12,707 nt of DNA, taken from positions 1 to 12,707 of the forward strand of contig CAZFHZ010000093.1 in NCBI GenBank assembly GCA_964519015.1. The letters run 5' to 3'. Made by a program: the position numbers and the translations under genes. Source of the stretch: CAZFHZ01 sp964519015 (GTDB lineage Bacteria; Blakebacterota; Blakebacteria; Blakebacterales; CAYUVJ01). Of this stretch, positions 1-8,274 are shown in pieces; within the stretch, counting starts at the first letter, position 1, and each line of letters begins with the position of its first letter. The notes under the pieces are model-generated. The model was not told the DNA's origin, made no database searches, and saw only the letters and a program-made list of their open reading frames with translations.

Positions 1-1012
1 ACAGCTTCGCCTCGAGCGGGTCGAAGATGCCCGGCAGCAGGTGATAGGAGAAGAGAGCTACGATGATCCCCGCCAGCAGACCGGCTCCCACACTACCTAT
101 CTTGCGCCACCACAGCCGGTCTCGCAGCCTTCTGGCGAGGGTGGACGATACCCCCGGCCGGGCGGGCAGGCTGAGGTCCGTGCTCAGTCCCAGACTCATC
201 TGGATCTCGATTAGATCGACGGCGACCTCGGCCGCCGCGGCGTACCGTTCTTCCGGCTCCTTCCGCAGCAGTTTCAGAAGGACTTGATCCAGGCGTTTCG
301 GCAGCTCCGGCCGGTGGGCCGAAGGTTCCTCCGGTTCCCGTGAAAGGATGGCACAATTGGTCGTATCGGCGTCCGGTCCCCAGAAGGGACCCACACCGGT
401 GAAGAGTTCGTAGAGTGTGACACCCAGGGAGAAGAGATCACTGCGGGGATCGACCTCGTCACCCCGGAGCACCTCCGGGCTCTGGTAACCGATCGTACCG
501 GCGGTCGACTCCTCCGCTCGATCACCATGGGCGATCCTGACTTTGGCCAGACCGAAGTCGGTGATCTTCACCCACCCATTACTGTCGAGCATCAAGTTGT
601 CCGGCTTGATGTCACCATGGATGACGCCACGGTGATGGGCCTCTGCGAGGCCCTCAGCCGCCTGACGAGCCCAATCGAGGGCAGTCGACAACGGAATGGG
701 CTCGCCGGACGCTTGATCCAACCGATCCTGGATGGAACCTGAATCCACATACTCCATCACGAAGAGCAGTTGGTCTGCCACTTCTTCGATGGCATGGACC
801 TGGGCGATGTTGGGGTGGTTGATCTGCGCGGCGATCCGGGCTTCGCTCAGCAGGCGATCACGCTCGTCGGCGTTTCGGGCGAGACGGAGGGGTAACGTCT
901 TGAGAGCGACCAGGCGCTCCAGTACTGAATCCTCGGCCAGCCAGACGACACCCATCCCCCCGGCACCGAGTTTCTTGATGAGTTGGTAGTGTCCGATCCG
1001 ATCGCCCGTCAT
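1..1012 (-). CDS. Serine/threonine protein kinase with transmembrane anchor, 3' end cut by window edge
   Basis: A Hanks-type (PknB-like) kinase that would phosphorylate Ser/Thr on target proteins from the inner face of the membrane. 337 codons are visible, starting at the ATG at 1012; an in-frame GTG lies directly before it and a stop 48 nt upstream, so no longer start fits. Residues 8-270 are the kinase domain: glycine loop GAGGMG (16-21), ATP lysine K38 in VALK, helix-C Glu E57, catalytic loop HGDIKPDN (132-139), DFG (152-154) and SPE in place of APE (178-180). The usual HRD arginine is glycine, so this is a non-RD kinase. A basic stretch (294-304) precedes one membrane helix (about 307-325); the outer part, which would define its sensor type, is off the window. 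It is separated by 199 nt from the upstream operon and probably has its own promoter. Codons look less GC-biased than in neighbouring genes. Family assignment is secure; substrate and signal are unknown. Confidence 0.95.
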   Translation of the reverse strand, partial: MTGDRIGHYQLIKKLGAGGMGVVWLAEDSVLERLVALKTLPLRLARNADERDRLLSEARIAAQINHPNIAQVHAIEEVADQLLFVMEYVDSGSIQDRLDQASGEPIPLSTALDWARQAAEGLAEAHHRGVIHGDIKPDNLMLDSNGWVKITDFGLAKVRIAHGDRAEESTAGTIGYQSPEVLRGDEVDPRSDLFSLGVTLYELFTGVGPFWGPDADTTNCAILSREPEEPSAHRPELPKRLDQVLLKLLRKEPEERYAAAAEVAVDLIEIQMSLGLSTDLSLPARPGVSSTLARRLRDRLWWRKIGSVGAGLLAGIIVALFSYHLLPGIFDPLEAKL

Positions 1013-1211
1013 CACACGACCGCGCTCGTCCCTGGTGCCGGCACCGATGATCCATGATCAGCCGGAGAGCCCGTGGCCTGCAACCGACCGGTCATGGCAC
1101 GATCCCTGGACGCTACTCTAGCGCAGAATGACCAGCTATTTCGACTGCCGGAATTCACCCGCTCTGTTCAGATATGGGCCGATACCGGAGATCAAAGCTG
1201 CCGGCCTTGTT
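1013..1211 (-). promoter_or_regulatory. Intergenic leader of the kinase gene with several short palindromes
   Basis: 199 nt separate the DUF5916 stop from the kinase ATG. It holds a perfect 12-bp palindrome GGTGCCGGCACC (1034-1045), a dyad TGATC-N3-GATCA (1048-1060), an 8-bp palindrome GACCGGTC (1086-1093) and a dyad CGCTA-N3-TAGCG (1111-1123). I could not place a convincing -35/-10 pair, and there is no hairpin followed by a T-run that would end the upstream operon. That the gap holds the kinase promoter is inferred from its length; the palindromes may be operator sites or chance in GC-rich DNA. Confidence 0.35.
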
Positions 1212-3524
1212 TTACAGGTTCCAGAGGTAGGTCAGTTTGAGCAGCAGGACCCGTTCGGTGCTCCGCCACGTGCTGCTGGATCCTCCCCGCTCCCACCCGT
1301 CGTTCCAGACCAGGTAGAGCCAGGAGCGGGGGCGGTAGCGCCAGGCCAGGATCAGGTTGAGGTTGCCCACCCGGGTGAGCGTGTTGACCTGGGCGAAGAG
1401 CTTGATCAGGGTGGTCACCGACGGGGTCCAGGCCAGGCGGCCGGCCAGTACCTTCCCCTGGTAGCGGGCCCACTCGTTCCAGATGCGGTTCCCGAAGTAG
1501 TCCAGTTCGGCCCGCCAGCGCGGGTCGGGCTGCCACCAGAGGGTACCGAAGGCCGTTTGCCGATGCCCGCTGTAGTAGGGACCCCCGGCCAGGGTGAGTT
1601 CGGTCCCGAAAGCCCGCGAGGCGTCCGTGCTCAGGTAGAGGAAGGCGTCGGTCCAGGTGTGCGGTCCGGGCAGGAAGGTGACGGCATCGAGTGAGAAGAC
1701 CTCGTCCAGGTACTCGTAGCGGTTCTCCAGCCCGAGCACGATGGCGCCGCCGTTGGAGAGCCGGGCGCTCACCCCCGGACTGATCGAGCGGCTCTCCAGC
1801 CGGCCGTCGGGCCGGGTGTAGTAGTCGGTGTCGGCGAAGAGAACGGCCTGCCGCACGCCGGGCAGGCGGGGCCGGGGGGACCAGGAGAACTCGGCCGTGT
1901 TGCGCAGGGTGCCGGTGCGCCGGACGAAGCCCAGGTCGTCCGCCCACTCCTCGTCCACGTAGAGGTTGATCAGGTTCACCCCCCACAGGTCGGTGTTCCA
2001 GGAGTAGTTGAGCGAGGCGGCCGGGGCGGTCGATCCCTCCCCCCGGCGCGAGCCGGCCACGAAACCGGTGACCTGGGTGTTGCGGAAGAGGGAGAAGGCG
2101 GCGTCTACCCCCCCGGCGGCGTAGCGGTCGGGGAGCACGACGCCGTGCAATCCCGGCCAGCCGCCGGAACCGAACTCCGACCCGGCCAGGATCAGGCCGA
2201 CCCGGCTGCGCCCGAGCACATCCCGGCTGATCCGGAAGACCCCGTGGGTGGCCTGGGGGAGCCGGTAGATCCCGCTCTCCCCCGGGGGCGGGGTATCGAT
2301 GAACACCATGTGCATGTCGTAATCAGTCATAGCGGTGCGGACGGCCAGCGCTCCCACCGACCAGGGGCCGTTCTTGCCGGTCAGGCGCAGCCCACCCGCG
2401 ATGGGCACCTCGAAGTTCGCCCCGTCCGGCCCGGCGGCCAGCCCGAGCCGCCGGGAGTAAAAGAGCTGGAAGGGGGGCGGGGCGTTGTACTCCCCCAGCC
2501 CGAAGGTGAAGAGGTCATGGTTCTCGGTGAAGAACTCCCGCTTCTCCGGGAAGAAGAGGGGGAAGCGGTCGATCTGGATCTGCTCCTGGTCCGCCTCGAC
2601 CTGGGCGAAGTCGGTGTCGAAGGTCGCATCGAGCGAGAAGCCCGAGCCCAGGGCGAGCCGGGCGTCCAGCCCAGTCTCGAACGTCCGCTCCGTCCGGCTC
2701 CGGAAGTCCGATCCGGTGCCCACCTGCCGGGCCAGGCCGTACGGTTTGAGTTCCAGTCGGCTCCCCGGACGGATCCCCTCCAGACCCGCCAGGGTCCCGG
2801 CGTAGGCCAGCCGGTATTTCCCTTCCGCCTCCAGGCTGCCCAGCCCGCGCTCGAGCGGAGCCCAGTAGGCGTACTCGTTCCGGCGGCGCAGAACCCGCTC
2901 GATGTTAAAGCCCCAGCGCTGTTCCCCCTCGAAGTGGAAGCGAAGGGTGCTGAAGGGGATGGCCACCTCGGCCGTCCACTCCCCCGGCCCGATCCGGGTC
3001 GCCACCAGCCAGACCCCGTCCCAGTCCAGGTTGAGGTTGGCCCCCTCCTCCCGGACCTGGGCGTCCCGCTGGGCACCGGCGGGGGTGAAGGCGAAGGAGT
3101 AGGCGGAACGCCGGTCGCCGAAGGTGTCCAGGATGATCTCGATCCGGTCGTCCCCGGACAGGTCACCGTCCCAGCGCAGTTGCTTGGGGTGGAGCTGGTC
3201 GGCGCGGGCGTCCGTGCAGCGGAAGGCGAAGTAGAGCGTGGTCGCTGTGTAGATGATACGCACCTCGGTGGGCTCGCTGGCCGGCACCCCCACCTCCGGC
3301 TCGGTCTGGGTGAACGCTCCGATCGGCGGCGCCTGCCGCCACACTTCCTCGTCGAGCAGACCGTTCAGGGAGGGGGCGACTTCGACCCGCACGGCGCGGG
3401 CCACCGGAGCCTGTGGGGATCGGGCTCCCGACTGAGCCGACACCGGGGCGAAGCCGGCCGGCAGGACGAGGCCGACAGCGGTCGCCAGCGGGAGGAGAAG
3501 AGCGTGAGGATGGCGAGGGACCAT
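1212..3524 (-). CDS. Outer-membrane protein with CBM9-like N-terminal domain and DUF5916 beta-barrel
   Basis: 770 aa. Residues 1-30 are a signal peptide (basic start, Leu/Ala core, VSA before Q31). Residues about 41-243 resemble the family 9 carbohydrate-binding fold seen at the N-terminus of this family, with GLLDEEVW (55-62) and DRIEIILDTFGD (125-136). The remainder is DUF5916, recognised by its hallmark around residues 300-340: DFAQVEADQEQI, then RFPLFFPEKREFFTEN. After that come alternating aromatic/polar strands typical of an outer-membrane barrel, ending in KLTYLWNL. Length is within the normal range for these proteins. The true function of DUF5916 is not established; ligand binding or transport at the outer membrane is inference. 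It is last in the porV-led operon, 8 nt after the previous stop. The ATG at 3524 is preferred; an in-frame GTG at 3536 overlaps the previous stop by 4 nt and would add only VSRP. Open sequence further upstream in this frame lies inside the neighbour and is not coding. Confidence 0.92.
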   Translation of the reverse strand: MVPRHPHALLLPLATAVGLVLPAGFAPVSAQSGARSPQAPVARAVRVEVAPSLNGLLDEEVWRQAPPIGAFTQTEPEVGVPASEPTEVRIIYTATTLYFAFRCTDARADQLHPKQLRWDGDLSGDDRIEIILDTFGDRRSAYSFAFTPAGAQRDAQVREEGANLNLDWDGVWLVATRIGPGEWTAEVAIPFSTLRFHFEGEQRWGFNIERVLRRRNEYAYWAPLERGLGSLEAEGKYRLAYAGTLAGLEGIRPGSRLELKPYGLARQVGTGSDFRSRTERTFETGLDARLALGSGFSLDATFDTDFAQVEADQEQIQIDRFPLFFPEKREFFTENHDLFTFGLGEYNAPPPFQLFYSRRLGLAAGPDGANFEVPIAGGLRLTGKNGPWSVGALAVRTAMTDYDMHMVFIDTPPPGESGIYRLPQATHGVFRISRDVLGRSRVGLILAGSEFGSGGWPGLHGVVLPDRYAAGGVDAAFSLFRNTQVTGFVAGSRRGEGSTAPAASLNYSWNTDLWGVNLINLYVDEEWADDLGFVRRTGTLRNTAEFSWSPRPRLPGVRQAVLFADTDYYTRPDGRLESRSISPGVSARLSNGGAIVLGLENRYEYLDEVFSLDAVTFLPGPHTWTDAFLYLSTDASRAFGTELTLAGGPYYSGHRQTAFGTLWWQPDPRWRAELDYFGNRIWNEWARYQGKVLAGRLAWTPSVTTLIKLFAQVNTLTRVGNLNLILAWRYRPRSWLYLVWNDGWERGGSSSTWRSTERVLLLKLTYLWNL

Positions 3525-3532
3525 CGGCCGGC

Positions 3533-4252
3533 TCACCAGCGGATGAGGAGCCCGGTGGAAAAGCCGTCGGGGGTGCTCTGCCACCAGGGGATGAGGCGAA
3601 GTCCCGGGGCGGTCGCCTCCTTCCTTATATAGAGCGTCGCATCGGTTGAGCCGGTCGCTCCAGCTTGCCGGCGGGCGGTGATCAGGGCGGCCACCGCGCC
3701 GGTCAGGCGCACCGCCACGATCCCCCCGGCCGCGACCCGGGTCAGGTTCCGGGCCACCCGGGCCAGCCGGCGCAGGTCGCGGTAGCGGTGCCAGGCCGAT
3801 TCCGAGTTCCAACGCCACTCGTAGCCCGCTCCCTCCTCGTAGACCAGGGCAGGCTCCCCCAGCCCCGAACGCTGGAAGGCGTTGTAGGTGATCAGATCGG
3901 GGAAGTTTTCCAGCGCCTCGAACCATCGCGCGTCCTTCCCGGATATCTCCGCCTCGGCCATGACCGCCGCCCAGCGCCGGCTGTCGGCCCGCCGCCACGC
4001 TCCGTAGCGGTCCCAGCCCCACACCCCCAGCCAGCCGGCCGCCTCGATTCCCTCGAGCACGTACCCCAGGGTGGGCCGTCCCTGGACATGCTGTCCCCAC
4101 CCCGGCAGGAGCAGGCTCTTGCCGGCCGCCTGCCAGCCTCCCGGGTCCCCCCCGGCCGGTGCCTGCGCCCCCGCCGGCCGCGTGGAGAGGAGCAGGAGGG
4201 CCAGTATCACCGGCGCGCTCCCCAGGAGCCGTTGCCCGAACGGCCTCCTCAT
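3533..4252 (-). CDS. Small exported protein with LPGxGQ motif, DUF5683-like (second of tandem pair)
   Basis: 239 aa with a clear signal peptide (about 1-29, AGA before Q30). The motif SLLLPGWGQHVQGRP (46-60) followed by a hydrophobic stretch (62-80) matches the start of DUF5683-type envelope proteins. A charged, Trp/Arg-rich middle follows (83-165), then a second hydrophobic segment (about 172-192) and a short polar tail ending LLIRW. No catalytic motif is visible and the function is unknown. It aligns by eye with the upstream gene at three blocks: the LPGxGQ block, an aromatic/acidic block (110-126) and an Arg-rich block before the second hydrophobic segment (157-190). This suggests an old tandem duplication. 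Its ATG overlaps the previous stop by 4 nt (ATGA), so translation is probably coupled, and a G-rich ribosome-binding stretch lies just upstream. Expression and export are well supported; the DUF5683 label is moderate. Confidence 0.72.
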   Translation of the reverse strand: MRRPFGQRLLGSAPVILALLLLSTRPAGAQAPAGGDPGGWQAAGKSLLLPGWGQHVQGRPTLGYVLEGIEAAGWLGVWGWDRYGAWRRADSRRWAAVMAEAEISGKDARWFEALENFPDLITYNAFQRSGLGEPALVYEEGAGYEWRWNSESAWHRYRDLRRLARVARNLTRVAAGGIVAVRLTGAVAALITARRQAGATGSTDATLYIRKEATAPGLRLIPWWQSTPDGFSTGLLIRW

Positions 4253-4998
4253 CGCCCGCCCCCCAGCCGGAGGTGGAGCGTCCAGACGGGAGTCTCCCCG
4301 GGAGTGTGGCGCCGCACGCTCACCTGCAACCGCGGGGCGCCCTCGGTGCTCCGACCCCACAGCCACGCTTCGGCCGCCGCCGCCACGTGATTGAGGAAGA
4401 TCAGCCCGCTGGCGGTCACCGACCAGCTGAGCCACCGGTTGGCCCTCAGCCGCTGTTCGAGATAATCGTCCCGGTGGGACGAATCCCCCCGCACGGGATT
4501 GTCGACCTGGGCCGCCCAGTCGTCCCAGCCCGGGGCGAACTGGTCGTACTTGCCGATCATCTCGTAGTAGTCGTGGTCCTGCACCCCCTCCGGCGGGATG
4601 GTGTGGTGCTGGTGCGGCCACGGCTCCCCGGTCAGCGACTGGTAGTACGCCAGGTAATCGAGCCAGCGCTGCCGGTCCCAATGAGCGCCGGCGAAATGCT
4701 CGTACCGGTCCTGGCGGTCGCGCCCCTCGGCGTTCGTCCAGACCGCGGTGCCGGCCAGCAGCGCATCGCCGGCCAGCAGTCCGAATCCCCACTTCCTCCC
4801 CTGCCAGACCTGCCCTGACCCCGGCAGGGCCAGCGAGGCCAGTCCCGCCTGCCAGGGCCGGGGGCCGGCCATTCCTCCTGTCTGGGCCTGCCCGCGAACC
4901 GCACCCGGGACTGATAAGAGGACGAACGGGAGCAGGACGGCGATTATCCCGTTCTTCCGGAAATCGCGACCGGCCTGTTTCCGCTCCCGCGCCCGCAT
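4249..4998 (-). CDS. Small exported protein with LPGxGQ motif, DUF5683-like (first of tandem pair)
   Basis: 249 aa. A long basic N-region (1-16) and hydrophobic core (17-33) form a signal peptide, with likely cleavage after A38 before Q39. ASLALPGSGQVWQGRKWGFG (54-73) is the LPGxGQ signature, followed by a hydrophobic segment (71-87). The middle is rich in His, Asp, Tyr and Trp and includes YEMIGKYDQFAPGWDD (145-160). A second conserved part, DDYLEQRLRANRWL (177-190), leads to a hydrophobic stretch ending NHVAAAAEA (203-211). No enzyme motif was recognised and the biological role is unknown; an envelope-localised, possibly membrane-associated accessory to the surface module is inference. Its start codon shares one base with the upstream M6 protease stop (TGATG), and a GGTGG stretch just upstream can serve as ribosome-binding site. 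It is a diverged paralogue of the next gene downstream. Confidence 0.75.
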   Translation of the reverse strand: MRARERKQAGRDFRKNGIIAVLLPFVLLSVPGAVRGQAQTGGMAGPRPWQAGLASLALPGSGQVWQGRKWGFGLLAGDALLAGTAVWTNAEGRDRQDRYEHFAGAHWDRQRWLDYLAYYQSLTGEPWPHQHHTIPPEGVQDHDYYEMIGKYDQFAPGWDDWAAQVDNPVRGDSSHRDDYLEQRLRANRWLSWSVTASGLIFLNHVAAAAEAWLWGRSTEGAPRLQVSVRRHTPGETPVWTLHLRLGGGR

Positions 4999-7900
4999 CA
5001 GCGCACCACCAGGACGGTCGTGCGCAGCGTTTCGCGGCGGGCCCCGCTGCCTTCGGTCACCCCGACCAGGTGATAGACCCCCGGAGCGAGGCGGGAGACA
5101 TCCCAGACCTGCTCGGCCGCCGAACCCGTCCCACTCGCGAGCACCGCCACCTCGCCCAGCGCGCTGCCGCTCCGGGTGTAAGCCCGTACCCGCAGGGTGC
5201 CGACCAGGTGCTCCACCCGGACCGTGCAGCGGTCACGGGTCGGATTGGGATAGGCATAGAGCTGGGGCGGCTGGTACGGAAGTGTTCCGGACCCGGTGTC
5301 GATCTCGACCATCCCCGAGCCGTACGGCCCCCCCTGCGGCCCCAGCCAGTTGCCGAGGGGATGCTGTCCCGTCACCGGGACCGTGAGCAGGCGCAGGGAG
5401 TCCGGCTCCACGACCAGCAGACGGGCCGTGCTGGCCAGGCTCGGTAATCCCAGGGTGGGCGAGGTCACGCTCCGCCGGGTGAGCTGGATCGTCGCCCCGG
5501 CTTCCCCCCGGCCGGTCGCATCCCAGAGGAGCACTTCGTCGGCCTCGGTGCGTCCGAGCACGGCGACCTGGGCGACCAGGAGGGGATCGCCGACCGGCAG
5601 TGGATAGGTCACGGCGGCCCGTCCCCGACCGGCCGGCGGCCAGCCGGCGAACCGGGGGCCGGAGAGTTGGAAGACGGTCATCCCTTCCGCGGTCGGTACC
5701 ATGACGACCGGGTCCCAGGAACGATCCAGGGTTCCGATCGCCAGGGTGCCGTGCACCGAAGGGATCCGGTGGCGGCTGGTCCGCCCGGCCGGATAGGCGG
5801 TCTCGTTCCCGACCAGGAGTTCCGGCGAGCGGAGCCGCAGGGTGAGGTCCCCCGCCTCGTCGAGGACCGCGAAATCGGGTTCGAAGGTCAGGGCATCCAA
5901 CGGGTGGGCGGCCACCAGGTCGACGATCGCATTCCCCGTGCCGGTCCAGACCACTTCGACCTGGAAGGTCGTGCCGGCGGGGATCACCTCGTATACGGTC
6001 CCGGCTGTGGCCACCAGCGCACCGTCGCCGAAGTTGGAGACCCGCACGATTTCATCGGCCAGGACCACGCTCCGCACGATCCCGGACGGTCCGACCTGGC
6101 GCAGGCGTCCGCCGGCCTGGGTGACCAGGACCCGGGACTCGGGAGCGGTCTGTCCGACCGGCCGCCCGGTCACGGCTCCGCTCAGGTCCACGGCGGCGGT
6201 CTGGGTCCCGCTGTCGTCGATCCAGAAGAGGCTGTCCCCGCTGGCGACGACCCAGGAGTTCCCCGTACGGGTGAGCGGGAAGCGGGGCGGTTCGGGCGCG
6301 GTCCAGACGGGGTTGGCGCCGGTCGCCGGCTGTCCGCTCTCGGTGAAAAAGTGGAGCCCGCCCAGACTGTCGAGGAGGGCGATCCGCGGGCCGACGGGGC
6401 CGAACAGGTCGATCAGCCAGGGGACCGAGGCGGTCGTTGAGGGATGGGGGAAGGGGACGGTGAAGAGCGCTGTGGACTCGGAGGTGACGGCGAGCCGCCG
6501 CTCGATCGGGTCGGCGCCGGCCGTGACCGTGAGGGCGAGCCCGGTGCGCGCCCCCGTCCAGGAGGCGGTGCTGGGTTCGGTAGTGGGTCCGAAGGTGGCC
6601 GGACCGTCGTTGCCGGCCGCTCCGGAACCCCAGAAATCGTCGGGCTCTCCGTAGTAGCCGGGCAGCCAGCCCAGTTGCTGGAGGCCGTCGGCCTCCTCCA
6701 CGTCGAGGAAGCGCCGCAGCCGGTCGGCCTGGAGGGTGTTGGCCTCCAGGTTGGTCCCCCCGCCGGTCGCCGGCAGGAGGGCCACCGCCTCGTCCAGGTG
6801 CCAGAAGAGCACCCCGGTGCCCGGCAGGAGCGCATCGTACTCGTAGGTGCGGATCTTCTCCTCCCCCTGGAGCCGGGCGGTACCGTCGATGACCCCCTGG
6901 TCCCAGTAGAGGGAGACCTCCGGCTCCCCGTCCAGGTCGTCGCTGCGATACTCGGCCAGCAGCCACTGCGACTCGCCGATCCGCACCCGCCCCACCTTGG
7001 CCCCCGGCGAGGGATCGTGGATCCCCTCGAGCGCGGTGGAGGCCTTGAGGGTGATCGTCCCGTCGGGAGCGGGCCCGGCCGCCTCGGCCCAGCCCAAATA
7101 AATCCTTGTCCAGGGGGAGATGCCGGCCGGGAGCAGGCCGAAGACGTAGCGGTCTTCGATCAGCCCGCCGACGGTGTCCCCCAGATCCATCAGGGCGAAG
7201 TAGCCGACCGCGGTATCGTTGCCTTCCACGTCGTAGAGGTCGAGCAGCCCGAGCTGGTGGCCGAACTCATGGGCGAAGATGCCGTTGATCGCTCCCACCC
7301 AGCCGTCCTGGCTGACCGTCTCGGGGAGGATGGTGGCGTCGCGCACCAGGGCTCCGCCGACCACGATTTCATTCCCCAGGGCGATGTAGGCGGTCGGGAT
7401 GTCGGCCGGGGTGTCGCGGGCGCCCGCCATGTCCCCCTGCCAGTCGGTCCCGGCGTGGAAGACCACGAAGGCGTCCCAGGCGGTCCAGTCGATCCCATCG
7501 CCCCCGGTGGCCGCTGCCGCTTCGGCCGCGCCCACCGCATCGGCCACCAGGGCGGAGAGGGCCGCCTCGATACTCCCCAGCGCGCTGCGGAAACCGTAGT
7601 AGGCGATCGGGTGCGGCAGAAGGAAGGATCCCTGGGCCGTGGAGGGGAGGATCTCGGCGGAGATGCTCAACGCTCCGTCCGAGGCCGCCCACCAGTAGTG
7701 GTGGAGGGCCTGCAGGTGACGCTGGGTGTACCCCCGGTCGTGCGGAGCGGCATCGATGACGTGCCCCTCCTCGGCCTCGAACTGCTCCAGGGTACGCAGG
7801 TCGAAACTCCCCTCCCCGGTCGTCTCCGGATCCTCGTCGGCCGGGAAGGCCACCCGCAGCACGAGCACCCGCAGGGTGTCGGGGAGCGACGGTCCGGCCA

Positions 7901-8255
7901 GGAGCAGACCGCCGGTTCCCTCCGGGCGGAAGTCGCCGCCTGTCGTTCGGGCGAAGATCGCGCGCGGGCTCGAGCGGAGTCCGGCCGGCCGGGCCAGGCT
8001 GAGATGGGGACGGGGCGGCGGGATGGTGATGCCGGCAGCGGTCCGGGCGAGCCCGGCCGGGACGGCTCCCGTGCGGATCCCGGCAGCGGGCCCTGAAACA
8101 GCGACCGTCAACGGCCGGACCGGGATCAGCCGGGTTGCCTGGGCCCCGGCGAGGTTCGGGGAAAGCCATGATCCGGCAATAGACAAAAGGAGAAGAGATG
8201 GTACGGCCGTCAGGGGTCGTACGGAACCCGCCCGCCGGGGACCGCTCGGGTGCAT
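4998..8255 (-). CDS. M6-family metalloprotease with T9SS C-terminal sorting domain
   Basis: 1085 aa secreted zinc endopeptidase of the immune-inhibitor-A (M6) type. The signal peptide covers about 1-38 (AGA before Q39). A propeptide-like stretch precedes the catalytic region, which opens with TLRVLVLRVAFP (127-138). The zinc site is HEFGHQLGLLD (329-339): H329 and H333 bind zinc, E330 is the general base, D339 is the likely third ligand. The met-turn is FALMD with M356. PGTGVLFWHLDE (about 480-491) and the following VEEADG are M6 hallmarks. Residues about 590-990 are beta-rich repeats resembling a propeller. Residues 999-1085 are a type A sorting domain (YPNP, then RLAPGVYHLVG), so the protein should cross the outer membrane by T9SS and be anchored or released after CTD cleavage. 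It lies 19 nt after a PorV/PorQ-like gene, fitting that route. No strong Shine-Dalgarno is visible, so coupling to the upstream gene is likely. Substrate unknown. Confidence 0.95.
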   Translation of the reverse strand: MHPSGPRRAGSVRPLTAVPSLLLLSIAGSWLSPNLAGAQATRLIPVRPLTVAVSGPAAGIRTGAVPAGLARTAAGITIPPPRPHLSLARPAGLRSSPRAIFARTTGGDFRPEGTGGLLLAGPSLPDTLRVLVLRVAFPADEDPETTGEGSFDLRTLEQFEAEEGHVIDAAPHDRGYTQRHLQALHHYWWAASDGALSISAEILPSTAQGSFLLPHPIAYYGFRSALGSIEAALSALVADAVGAAEAAAATGGDGIDWTAWDAFVVFHAGTDWQGDMAGARDTPADIPTAYIALGNEIVVGGALVRDATILPETVSQDGWVGAINGIFAHEFGHQLGLLDLYDVEGNDTAVGYFALMDLGDTVGGLIEDRYVFGLLPAGISPWTRIYLGWAEAAGPAPDGTITLKASTALEGIHDPSPGAKVGRVRIGESQWLLAEYRSDDLDGEPEVSLYWDQGVIDGTARLQGEEKIRTYEYDALLPGTGVLFWHLDEAVALLPATGGGTNLEANTLQADRLRRFLDVEEADGLQQLGWLPGYYGEPDDFWGSGAAGNDGPATFGPTTEPSTASWTGARTGLALTVTAGADPIERRLAVTSESTALFTVPFPHPSTTASVPWLIDLFGPVGPRIALLDSLGGLHFFTESGQPATGANPVWTAPEPPRFPLTRTGNSWVVASGDSLFWIDDSGTQTAAVDLSGAVTGRPVGQTAPESRVLVTQAGGRLRQVGPSGIVRSVVLADEIVRVSNFGDGALVATAGTVYEVIPAGTTFQVEVVWTGTGNAIVDLVAAHPLDALTFEPDFAVLDEAGDLTLRLRSPELLVGNETAYPAGRTSRHRIPSVHGTLAIGTLDRSWDPVVMVPTAEGMTVFQLSGPRFAGWPPAGRGRAAVTYPLPVGDPLLVAQVAVLGRTEADEVLLWDATGRGEAGATIQLTRRSVTSPTLGLPSLASTARLLVVEPDSLRLLTVPVTGQHPLGNWLGPQGGPYGSGMVEIDTGSGTLPYQPPQLYAYPNPTRDRCTVRVEHLVGTLRVRAYTRSGSALGEVAVLASGTGSAAEQVWDVSRLAPGVYHLVGVTEGSGARRETLRTTVLVVR

Positions 8256-8274
8256 CGTGGACCGGCCGACCCGG

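Noticed and set aside
1130..1211. Possible intrinsic terminator after the DUF5916 gene
   Set aside because: GGCC and CCGG blocks can pair only imperfectly and no T-run follows.
2145..3632. Plus-strand open frame of 495 codons opposite the DUF5916 gene
   Set aside because: Antisense shadow of a gene whose protein matches its family along most of its length.
3537..4100. Upstream extension of the DUF5916 frame to an ATG at 4100
   Set aside because: It would run through the preceding small exported protein and place the signal peptide inside the protein. The ATG at 3524 directly gives a proper signal peptide.
4253..4792. Upstream extension of the second DUF5683-like frame to 4792
   Set aside because: It overlaps the first DUF5683-like gene almost entirely and would bury the signal peptide. 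The ATG at 4252, with its 4-nt overlap, is clearly better.
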